A DNA stretch of 28,324 nt. Source: Armadillidium nasatum (Eukaryota > Arthropoda > Malacostraca > Isopoda > Armadillidiidae). The notes beneath the pieces are model-generated. The model was not told the DNA's origin. It did not search any database and was given only the letters and a program-made list of their open reading frames with translations. Positions 1 to 11,225 of this stretch are shown in pieces. Numbering within the stretch: position 1 is the first letter of the stretch; the number at the start of each line of letters is the position of its first letter. Where the stretch lies: NCBI GenBank assembly GCA_009176605.1, contig SEYY01012364.1, positions 1-28,324 on the forward strand, written 5' to 3'. A program made the translations under genes and the position numbers.

Positions 1-151
1 CTCCGATGAGGGAACGATAGGTTCAGTTCCGAAACGTCAGACCGTTTTTCTTTTTAATCTCTGCCTTCTTTTGTTCTTTTTTATTCTACTTTGTTATTTC
101 ATTTTAGTGTTTTACCTTTTACTGTTTTAATCTAGTAGTTTAAAAATTAAA

Positions 152-154
<3 letters not shown>
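1..154. other. T-rich non-coding flank
   Basis: This stretch runs up to the first (TA)n array. It is T-rich (repeated TTTT/TTTTATT runs) and has no convincing open frame on either strand. The first 50 bases are less AT-rich than the rest and could be the tail of a repeat that begins outside the window, but I cannot assign it. Confidence 0.6.
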
Positions 155-662
<508 letters not shown>

Positions 663-666
663 TATA

Positions 667-755
<89 letters not shown>

Positions 756-776
756 TTTTATTAAAAAATTAAAAAA

Positions 777-861
<85 letters not shown>
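663..861. repeat. two (TA)n tracts split by an AT-rich spacer
   Basis: TA runs at about 663-749 and 783-861 are separated by about 30 bp of A/T homopolymer. The second tract ends exactly where recognisable RTE-like LINE sequence begins (862), so the LINE's truncated 5' side abuts TA repeat. Confidence 0.95.
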
Positions 862-864
<3 letters not shown>

Positions 865-1510
865 GAAAGGAGGTAGGATATTCTAGCTTTAATAGAAACG
901 AAGTTGAAAGGTGAGGGAGATTTGGCATTTGGGAAATATAAAAGGATGCACGCTGGAGTGAATGAGAGGGAGAGAGCAAGGGAGGGTTTAGCAATTGGTT
1001 ATGAGAGATGAGTGGTGGTGTTGTGTAAAAGGGAGAGGTTGAATGGGGGCCAGAATAGTTTAATAAGTTTAAGGTTAAGAAAGGATTTTGGGTTTTTATT
1101 TGTGCTTATGCACCAGTAGTAAGAGCAAATGAAAGGGAGAGAGAGAGATTTTGGGAGAGTCTAAGTGAGTGTGTTGTCCGTTTTGACGGTAGAGATCATG
1201 TTATTCTGCTGGGGGATTTGAATGTAAGGGTGGATGTTAGAAGGGTGAACAGGGTAATAGGACTATTTGTATTGGAAGGGGTAAATGAAAAAGGGACTGA
1301 AATGATTGGAATATGTGAGGCAAGGGGTCTTATGATTGGAAATACGTGGTTTGAAAAGAAAGAAAATCATAAATATACCTGGGTGAATAGTGTGAATCGG
1401 GAAAAGGGACTGTTGGATTTTGGGTGTGTCAGATGGGAATAGAGGAGTAGGTTATTGGATGTCAACGTGCTGAGGGGAGCTGCGATGAGTATTTCGGACT
1501 ATTATTTGGT
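862..1510 (+). pseudogene. LINE apurinic endonuclease domain, broken
   Basis: The endonuclease would nick target DNA to start target-primed reverse transcription. Visible pieces in order are ETKLKG (about 890), a tract around ICAYAPV-like sequence (about 1095-1115), LLGDLNVRV-like sequence (about 1207-1230), GNTWFEKKENHKYTWVNS (about 1339-1395) and, in another frame, a segment ending in an SDYYLV-like motif (about 1495-1510). The longest open piece is 1218-1442 (74 codons). The GDxN and SDxx motifs fit the APE fold, but they lie in different frames, so no active enzyme can be made. Confidence 0.72.
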
Positions 1511-2136
1511 TGTGGCGAAAATAAAGGTAAAGGAAGTTGTGAGAAAGTGGGAGGGAGAGGGAGGGGGATGGAGATAGTACGGGTGGAGAGGTTAGAAGGT
1601 GAGGAAAAGAGAGGTGACTACACAAGAGGGATAAGGAAAAATTTGAGGAGGTTAGGGAAAATGAGGTGGAAGAAGTGGAGGAGGAGGGGACTAAAATGAA
1701 GGAGAGTTGGTGGATTTTGCGAGAAAAGTGTGTGGGGTGAAAAAAAAGGTAATGGTAGAAGAAAAGGGAGTGAGTGGTGGAAAGAAAAGTTGGAGAATAT
1801 GGTTAAATGGAAAAAGGAGGCCTTCTGTAAGTATTTGAGTACGAAGGAGGGTAAGAATTGGGTAGAGTATAAGGAGAGGTGTAGGGAAGTGAAGATGGAG
1901 GTAAAGAGAGCAAAAACGAGAGTGGGAGAGTAGTGGGGTAGAAAGTTGGCAGATAATTTAAGGAAAGGAGTAAGATGTTTTGGAAGAAGGTAAATAAAGC
2001 GAGGATAGGGAGAGAGGACTGGGTAGAGCAAGTGAGGGGGGGAAGATGGTGATGTGGTTGAAGGAGAGTGGGAGGTAGGGGAGAGATGGAACAGACACTT
2101 TAGTGGTATGTTGATGGGAGTGGAATGTTAAAAAAT
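1511..2136 (+). pseudogene. LINE endonuclease-RT linker, broken
   Basis: This is the charged linker between endonuclease and reverse transcriptase. It reads as Lys/Glu/Trp-rich fragments in shifting frames, for example WWKEKLENMVKWKKEAFCKY at about 1774-1833. The longest open piece is 1730-1933. Composition and position between the two domains support the assignment; there is no diagnostic motif of its own. Confidence 0.55.
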
Positions 2137-3350
2137 AGTGGAAAATAATGAGAGGATGTTGTTAGAAGATGGGAGTATTAGTAGAGAGGATGTAAAAGTA
2201 GCGTTGGAAAAGGTGAAGAAGGGAAAGTCGGCAGGAATGGATGGTATATATGGGGAGATGATAAGGTTGGGAGCGAGAGTGATAGTTGACTGGTTAGTGA
2301 AAATGTTTAATATGTGCTGGGGAGATGGAAAAGTGCCTCAGGAGCGGCAAGATGCTTGTATAGTGCAGATTATAAAAGGGAAGGGGGATAAGATGGTGTG
2401 TAAAAATTATAGAGATACGATTTTTGAGTGTATTAGGGAAAATGTATGGGAGAGTTTTAGTATTGAAAGTGAAAGAATTAACAAGAGAGAGAGAGTGGGG
2501 GAGGAACAGTGAGGTTCTAGAAAAAGTAGAGGATGTGTGGATCAGGTGTTTACACTGAGAATGATTGGTGAGAAATTGCGTGAAAAAGATGGAGTCGGGT
2601 ATGCATGCTTTATGGATTTGGAAAAGGGGTAAGATAGTTTGTAGGAGGAAGTTGCTTGAGGTTCTAAGTGAGGGGGAGTGAGAAGTAGATTATTGAATGG
2701 AATTAAATCATTTTATGAGAACTGTAGAGTGAGGGTGAGGGTGAGGAGGGAACTGACTGAATGGTTTAAAGTGGGATTTAGACTGAGGTAAGGGTGTGTT
2801 ATGTCTCCATGGTTTTTTAATGTACTAATGGATGGTGTTGTTATGGGGATGGAGTGGGAATGGAAGAGTATTAGGTTGAGAAGTGGAGTGGGGGAATGGG
2901 AGGTAAATGTCTTGTTTGCGGATGATGAGGTGTTAGTTTCGGAATCTGGGAAGAGGCTGAAAATGTTGGTGAAAGATTTTGTGAGGGAATGTGCGTCAAA
3001 GGGATTAAGGGTAAACTCATCAAGGAGCAAAGTGATGAGGATTGGGAGCAGGTATGAGGCAATAAGAGGTGTGGAATGAGAGGTGCGAGGAAGGGGAAGA
3101 GAAATTTGAGGTGGTAGAAGAGTTTAAATATCTGCGTATGCTAGTGGAGGGAAAATGGGGGATGGATGGAGAAATAAAGAATAGAGTGATTTGAGGAATA
3201 AAATTGATGGGGGGACTGAGTGAAGTATGGAAGAAAAGGAGAATATTAAAAGAAATAAAGGTAAGAATGTTTGAAAGCATGTTGTCTACCATTCTGCAAT
3301 ATATGCGTGTGAAACATTGGTGATGAATGCACAGATTAGGAAAAGACTAG
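2137..3350 (+). pseudogene. RTE-like reverse transcriptase, broken
   Basis: The reverse transcriptase domain begins near KKGKSAGMDGIYGEMI (about 2215-2262), a fingers motif common to LINEs. GCVDQVFTLRMIGEKLREKD follows (about 2530-2590), then motif A as FMDLEKG (about 2610-2630, with a stop where AYDS is expected). Motif B is GCVMSPWFFNVLMDGV (about 2793-2840). The catalytic motif C, FADDEVLVSESGKRL, lies at about 2917-2960 and is intact. The thumb and C-terminal part (VRMFESMLSTILQY-like) runs to about 3300. At least four stops or frameshifts interrupt it. The + frame 2801-3079 carries motifs B and C. Confidence 0.82.
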
Positions 3351-3517
3351 AAGGATAGGTGTATTTATATATAATTTTTATATATATATTTTACGTCTTT
3401 TAATTTATGTATGATTTTTAATTAAAAAATAAATATATAAAAGTATGGTGGGAATGATTTATTCCAAAATCATTTCTATAATTTTTATTATAATATAATA
3501 TTTTAAATAAAAAAAAT

Positions 3518-3548
<31 letters not shown>

Positions 3549-3667
3549 TTTTAAAAAAAAAAAAATTTTTTTTTTTAAAAATTTTTAATTTTATTTATTT
3601 TAAAAAATAATAATTTATAAAAATTTAATACTTCAAATATAATATTAATTAATAAATTTCATTAGAT
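3351..3667. repeat. A/T homopolymer and low-complexity tract
   Basis: AT-only DNA following the LINE. It includes alternating blocks of A and T (about 3518-3590) with A runs of about 26 and 13 and T runs of about 8 and 11. The A-rich part may be the degenerated tail of the LINE, but there is no clean junction. Confidence 0.75.
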
Positions 3668-4440
3668 ATCTCCTCATTTCTCCCTCTTTTCCGTCTTTCT
3701 TTTTCCATCTCTTCCAGAGTTACCATTATTTCACTCCTTATCTCATTACTCCCTATTTAATCTTTATAAAATTTGCTATCTTTTACGTTTTTTTTCTCTA
3801 TCTTTTTCAGAATTACCCCTATCTCATTCTTCTCTATTTCCTCTTTATTCAATTTTCTCTCTCTTTTCCGTCTTTCTTTCTCCATCTCTTCAAGAATTAC
3901 CCTATCTCATTCCCTATCTAATTCCTCTCTATTCCTTCTTTAATCAATTTTCTCTCCCTATTCCGTCTTTCTTTCTCCCACTATTCCAGAGTTACCCATA
4001 TCTCATTTTCTATCTCATTCCAATTTATTTCCTATTTATACAATTTTCACCCCCTTTTCTCTCTTTCTTTTTCCATATCTTCCAGAGTTACACCTATCTC
4101 ATTCCCTATCTTGTTCATCTCTATTACCCGTTTATATAATTTCCTTTCCCTTTTCCGTTAATATTTCTAAATCTTGTCTAGAGTTATCACTATTTCAATA
4201 CCTATCTTATTCCTCTCTATTTCCTCTTTATACAATTTTTTCTCTCTTTTCAGTCTTTCTTTCTCCTATCTCATTACCTATCTCATTACTCTCTATTTCT
4301 TCTCTAAATAATTTTCTCTCTCTTCTAAGTCTTTCCTTGCATACCTTCAAAAGTTACCACTATCTCATTCCTCTTTTTTTCTCCTTTATACAATTTTCAC
4401 TCCCTTTTCCATCTTCTTTCTCTATCACTTCCATAAGTTC
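3668..4440. repeat. degenerate tandem repeat, period about 96 bp
   Basis: A C/T-rich segment repeats with the order TTTTCCGTCTTTCTTTCTCC, TCTTCCAGAGTTACC, ATCTCATTCC, CTCTATTTCCTC, TTTATACAATTTTC. Its CCGTCTTTCT anchor or variant falls near 3691, 3786, 3868, 3963, 4059, 4155, 4251, 4326 and 4409. Most spacings are 95-96 bp, with three shorter ones (75-83) caused by internal deletions. That is about eight diverged copies. It is non-coding and strand-asymmetric (pyrimidines on plus). Confidence 0.85.
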
Positions 4441-4461
4441 CCCTCAATATATTTATATCTT

Positions 4462-4560
4462 TTAAAACATATAATTCAACCTAATTTCGTCATCCTCAGT
4501 AGCCTCATCTCCAGAGGTACTACTTTTAATGATTTTATCATTAATATGCTCATCAGCCAT
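4462..4560 (-). pseudogene. small acidic ORF, 32 codons
   Basis: A short minus-strand frame that starts MADEHINDKIIKSSTSGDE and ends in an acidic stretch before a TAA stop. It lies downstream of, and in the same direction as, the broken gene at 4706-5425. The composition looks protein-like, but it is too short to be sure. It may be the start of a second gene of the same element or chance. Confidence 0.3.
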
Positions 4561-4689
4561 ATAATTTCTACAAAATACTCATCTAAATTTTCTAATTTGT
4601 GTTTTTTGAAAACACTTTAAAAGTTTTCAAGGGTTTTCCACTGGATGCATCATTTGCAGCTTAAAAATTTATGTCACCTTCGTTAAGAT

Positions 4690-5425
4690 GAATGTTTTTA
4701 TTCTATTAATTGTAGAGTATGTTTGTATCACTATATTTACTTATATCTAGATCTTTAAATTTATCTCCATTAATAAATAACTTTACAGAAATATTTTGAT
4801 CAGTATCTTGAGATGTTAATGTAATTGAATCTATAAATCCTTCATATGGAGTAACATAACCAGTTTTCTTCGAAGATGGTCCTTTCATTCCAATACGAAT
4901 GGAAACTTTCCTGAATTCTAATTTTGAAATTGGTTTAAAAAAATTATCGTTTTATATGCATATATTTATTTTCTAATTTGGATATATTCTTTTTTTATGT
5001 AGAACTGAAATCTTTTTATTACTCGTTTTTTAAAGCTTTTTCCAAACCAAACTATCTTTTGTTAAAACGTTTTTGAGCTTTCACTTCTGCAACAAAATTT
5101 TTAATATGACTTTCTTCAGATTTAAATTGTGCTAAAGTTTTATTTATTATTCGAACATACGATGATATATTAATATATGTTTTGCTATTTCATCAACTTT
5201 TCTCTTTATTTCAGTAACTAAATTATCTGTAAAAATTGTCGTTTCAGCATCATTTTCTCTTTCAAAACCTGCTATATTCACGAATCTTTCATTTTCATTA
5301 TTAAAATTATTTTCATCGTCTAAATTAAATAACATATCCGAAGGTCCAGAAGGTCCAAAAGGTTGTCGAAATCCTCGAAGTCCTAGCTTTCTTTTAGGTC
5401 CAATTCCACAGATGTTAACATTCAT
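4690..5425 (-). pseudogene. broken ORF with collagen-like N-terminus
   Basis: The minus-strand start at 5425 opens a 92-codon frame. A Gly-X-X-rich stretch follows (GLRGFRQPFGPSGPS, about residues 15-29), then an acidic Asn/Glu-rich part and a helical region (LVTEIKRKVDEIAKH). The reading moves to another frame at about 5150, with AQFKSEESHIKNFVAEVKAQ as a likely coiled coil. After further breaks it continues as 4706-4952, whose last part (GFIDSITLTSQDTDQNISV) looks beta-rich. Together these suggest one former gene of about 230-250 codons. Collagen-like plus coiled coil plus beta C-terminus resembles fibre- or tail-like structural proteins of large mobile DNA elements or viruses. That is an inference; I cannot name a family. 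It is not functional. Confidence 0.4.
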
Positions 5426-6713
5426 TTATTATAGAGAAAAAATTTTACATCATTTATTACTCTTGTAGAATAGAGTGAAATTTTATTTTCAATACTCCAC
5501 CGAAAAGAAAAAATAAACTCAAATGACAGCATATAACTTATTATATTTTTGAATTTGATATGTCGAATAGAGAATATCACTTCGAATATAATTTTCAAAT
5601 TACTTCGGAGATTCAACGCCGAATGAATCGAAATAATAGCATAAATTATTACACTTCTTAAATTAACATATCCAATGAGCTCCTGAAATTCAATTGAATC
5701 AAAATTTCCGATCCCACATTTTTTTTCATTTTTATTAGATTTTTTGAGAAGTTTGGAATTTTAGTTTATTAACGTATTTCATAAGATTATATTGTCTCAG
5801 TGTTTTCATCGGAATATGTAGCTTTTGTATGGTTTTAAAAATAATCCCTCGCCAGTTTTTCGATGAGAGTAAGGAGCTAAGAAAGAAGACTTTTTCTTTC
5901 TATTTTACGATGAAGTGTTAATAAAAATCCTTCGTGGTTTGATAATGTTGGAAGTGTTAATAAAATAATCTGTGCTTTGATAAAGCTATTACTTGTGATT
6001 TATTTAATTTTAAATTAAAGATATTTTGGGGGCTAAGATTATTCAGTTAAATTTTCAGCTCATGTGGACCAGTGGTTTGACTCCGCTTTCATTTTTTGAG
6101 TTTATTTAGAAGAATACTATACATTTGGCTAACTATATTACCTTTTGGCTTTGGATTAATTCTAAATGGTACTAAAGATTATTTTATTTATTGAATTGCT
6201 CAATTTTGTTTACCTGATTTGATGTAAAATATACTTTCCTATTATTGTACATCATTTATTATAGTAGGAAAAGTTATTATTTATAAATATTTATATGTAT
6301 ATTATTTTCCTTTTTTATTGATTATTAGATGTAAATTGAGTTTTTATACTTTCCGATTCTGAGCATATACCTCATGGCATTCTACTTTTAGAAATTTATA
6401 ACCTTTCAAAAATTAATGAATGCAATAATATCACATTTACTTAAGAGAAAAAAAAATAATAATCAATATTCATTTTATTTCCATCAGATTCTAATTTTAA
6501 AATACAATCTGGTAATTCTAATGGATAAGCCTTGTAGGTTTTTAATATATATTTTTTTTTAAAAGTTGCTCGTATTTTCATATATGTGACTGAATATTTT
6601 TAATTTTTCAGATTGTTTATTTGCATCAAATACCAGCATATGGGTTTAAAATAATTAAAATAATTATTAAAATAATCTGATAACATTTAATAAGCGGTTG
6701 TATAATAATTATA
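5426..6713. other. AT-rich non-coding DNA
   Basis: Open frames here are short and low-complexity, and none has recognisable domains. The only structured part seen is the repeat fragment at 6022-6110, annotated separately. No RNA gene or promoter could be supported. Confidence 0.5.
6022..6110 (+). repeat. fragment of dispersed repeat (third copy)
   Basis: The segment with CAGCTCATGTGGACCAGTGG followed by TTTGACTCCGC matches the 3' interior of the elements at 6714-7715 (about 7495-7560) and 21318-22341 (about 22098-22165). Only this short part is present, so it is a solo fragment. Confidence 0.8.
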
Positions 6714-7715
6714 AGGGGAGGGTCCAATCTTAAATTTTTTTTAGTCTTTAAACGATTTTGCTGAAATTTTCTGTTTATATAGCTTTTTTCCCCGGTGAAA
6801 AAAGTCGATTTCTATCGTTTTTCTAAGTCTATAACTGTTAATAGCTTTTTTTTCTGAAAATTTTTCGCTTTTTTGAAATCAATACTGGGGTCAAACTACT
6901 TTTTGGAAAGATCTGAAATTTGAACTGTCTACTCAAAATTCTATGATCTACAAGAGCTTTTAACAAACATTTGTTTCCAGAGTTTTTTAAAAAAAATTAT
7001 AAGCTCAAACCAGAATAACTATCGAAAAAAAAATGTTTTTTTTGAAAAAAAACATCGACATTTTCTGTCAAAAAGAATTTTTAAAAACTACAACTTCTGC
7101 ATTTCTTAATTTTAGTACGTTTATAAAGAAGGAATGGGGCTACAAATTCTTTTCTATACTTTATTTCATAAGAATAATTTTTTCTGAGATGCAGCCACTC
7201 AAAAAGGTCCATTTTTGACCAATTTTTAAAAAATTCAAAAGTTTGAGAGGTTATTTCTTTCTTCAAGCAAATAGCATTTAATAATAACCTATATAAAAAT
7301 TATAGATCTATCCCTCCTCTAAGCAATTTCAAAAATTAAAAAAATTTGTGGGAGGCATTTTTTTTAATTAATTTTTTTCTCCGAAAGGGCATGTTTTTTT
7401 TGCAAATTTTTCTTTTTCAAGAAAAAATTCGAGAGCTTATAATTCTTTTCTGGACGTGATATCAAAAATCTGTACCCATTAATTGAAAAAAATAGGAGCT
7501 AAGATTATTCAGTTAAATTTTCATCTCTTGTGGACCAGTGGTTTAACTCACCTATTCATTTTTTTCAAGTTTAATCCAAAGGAACTTTCAAACCGTTATA
7601 AACTCAGAAAACCCCTCGAAATCAACTTAGAACTTCGTGAAAAAATTCATATAACTTGATAATTTCAGCTCAATTGATTAAATAAAATTTTTTTTTTAAG
7701 AATGCACCCTCCCCT
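6714..7715. mobile_element. non-autonomous DNA element, GGGGAGGG termini
   Basis: The left end reads GGGGAGGGTCCAATCTT (from 6715) and the right end is its imperfect inverse, AAGAATGCACCCTCCCC (to 7715). The flanking bases are TAA on both sides, a possible 3-bp target duplication. Inner inverted arms lie at about 6770-6825 and 7617-7690 (GCTGAAATTTTCTG...TATAGC against its complement). The interior has no usable frame. It is clearly related to 21318-22341 over several hundred bases, for example CAAAAGTTTGAGAG, CTTTCTTCAAGCAAATA and GACGTGATATCAAAAATCT. The termini would suit a Harbinger-type element (TWA duplication, GGG start), but superfamily is uncertain. Confidence 0.62.
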
Positions 7716-7857
7716 AATCAGGTTTATGATACATTTCTAGATATTTCTCGCTAATTAATTGAAAAAAAGCTCTAGTTATATTATGATGGTCAGATATTGA
7801 TAGATTCATAATTTGATTATCGTCTGTTTTAATGAAATTTTAAAATATCAGTTTCGT
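7716..7857. other. AT-rich spacer
   Basis: About 140 bp between the inverted-repeat element and the poly(T) of the SINE. I see no gene or repeat in it. Confidence 0.5.
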
Positions 7858-8016
7858 TTTTTTTTTTTTTTTTTAAAGTTCACATCTCACGGGCATTGCC
7901 CTATTCTAGGAGAGGAACTTTTTCTAGGTAGTATATACCTAGAATCCCCAAGTGGGATCGAACCTGCGCCCTCAAGCACGTGAGTCAATCACTTTACCGT
8001 TTGAGCCACGGTAAAC
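7858..8016 (-). mobile_element. tRNA-derived SINE
   Basis: Read on the minus strand, it opens with a tRNA-like head holding a pol III A box (TGGCTCAAACGG, 8008-7997) and a perfect B box (GGTTCGATCCC, 7964-7954). A body of about 80 bp and an A-rich tail (7874-7858) follow. The T arm does not pair as in a real tRNA, so this is a retroposon and not a tRNA gene. The body has a perfect palindromic stem, CTAGGTA/TACCTAG (7924-7942), and near the tail a GGGC-nnn-GCCC hairpin (7891-7901). The hairpin segment closely resembles the 3' end of the Jockey-like LINEs in this window, as expected if the SINE borrows that LINE's machinery. Confidence 0.82.
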
Positions 8017-8099
8017 GTTGATCCAGCTATAAAATTTAACCTACAATCGAATTGTTTTCGTCCTTCATTTCAATTCCTACATTACTTTATTCGACACAG

Positions 8100-10292
<2,193 letters not shown>

Positions 10293-10298
10293 AGGAAG

Positions 10299-10839
10299 TG
10301 TCGGCGAAAGGTGAGTATTAGCATTTTATCTTTTTGAATTTTAATTAGTTATTACCTTATGGTTGGAATATATTTTAGTTTTCCTTATCCTATTGTAAGA
10401 GTTTTATAATTTTGTAAATAAAATTGGTCCCATCAACCTTGACTCTCAAACTTGATCCTTTTTATTGTGTTTTAGATAAGTTTTGAATGTGGATTTATTT
10501 TATAAATGAAATTGATTTGATTTATCTTGACTAATACTTGTTTAACTATACCCCTTTTATTTTAGTAGAATTTGAGAGTTCTTGCTATTGTGTAGAAGGG
10601 ATTTGATTTATATTACCTTAGGCTAGACACCTATTTTACCAATAAATTTTACCTAAATATCTTTCATAAATTAATTTCATCCTGGTTTAACTTCTTTTAA
10701 GTGGTAAATCTCTCAAATTCCCTTTTATTTTAACTATTTGAAGAACATTTTCAATTGTGAGTTATTATATTATAGTTTTATTGATTGTACACTAAATCTT
10801 TACTAGAAATAAGTTTATTCTTAATACAGCAGTCCCAAT
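10299..10839 (+). repeat. 5' LTR
   Basis: It begins TGTCGG and aligns without large gaps to 15317-15879. Shared stretches include GTAAATCTCTCAAATTCC (identical) and TAGACACCTATTTTACC against TAGACACTTATTTTACT. It holds an AATAAA polyadenylation hexamer near 10417. The exact start is uncertain: CAGGAAG before TGTCGG also resembles CAGGTAG before the 3' LTR, so the repeat may begin several bases earlier. Confidence 0.78.
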
Positions 10840-11225
10840 CTAACTTCTAAGATAGACTCGACGTCTATTAAATTCACTTTTTGTTATATATTTTTACTCG
10901 CCTTTTCTTTGCTTCATTCTATTTCCTTGATTACCTTGGATTTACTTTTAACTTAGATGAAAGTACTTAACTTTAAATTTTATTGTTCAACAAATTAAAC
11001 TGCTTAATATAAAACTGTGGAATTAAAAGAATGTGAAGACAAATTTCAACAGCACTTTGTTTTATTGAAAGATGGGATATGAAACGGCTAATTAAGGTAA
11101 TAAGGGCTTGTTCTTGTTCATCCTTTATAAAAGATAAAATAAAATAAGCGAAGTAAAAAATTGAATTAAAGTATTAGAAAAGGTAGATAAAACAGCTCTA
11201 TCCAATATCGTAAAATTTTTTAAGT
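10840..11225 (+). other. LTR element leader and possible gag N-terminal remnant
   Basis: DNA between the 5' LTR and the first clear gag frame. A short protein-like stretch, KECEDKFQQHFVLLKDGI, lies at about 11027-11080 and may be the start of gag. I could not identify a primer-binding site. Confidence 0.4.

Larger units (their letters stand above)
862..3350 (+). mobile_element. decayed RTE-like LINE, 5' truncated
   Basis: A non-LTR retrotransposon read on the plus strand in the order apurinic endonuclease, linker, reverse transcriptase, C-terminal segment. Conserved stretches stay recognisable across several frames although stops and indels are frequent, so it is a dead copy. The 5' side begins in the endonuclease with an ET-type motif (ALIETKLKG, near 890) and abuts (TA)n. 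The clade call rests on the phrases CVDQVFTLR and GCVMSPWFFN and on the endonuclease style. It is tentative: RTE-like is favoured, another APE-type clade is possible. The coding strand is unusually rich in G and A and poor in C. Confidence 0.8.

Noticed and set aside
3668..4440. CRISPR-like array
   Set aside because: The repeats are contiguous and diverged, have no unique spacers of constant length, and the DNA is eukaryotic.
5422..5616. 64-codon minus-strand frame upstream of the collagen-like remnant
   Set aside because: AT-rich composition, no motif, and it overlaps the better-supported start at 5425.
7033..7266. Overlapping 61-codon frames on both strands within 6714-7715
   Set aside because: They lie in the non-coding interior of a repeat, are Lys/Phe-rich from A/T runs, and are not preserved in the related copy at 21318-22341.
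7945..8012. Possible tRNA gene on the minus strand
   Set aside because: The A and B boxes are good, but the T arm does not pair and an A tail and extra body follow, so it is a SINE.
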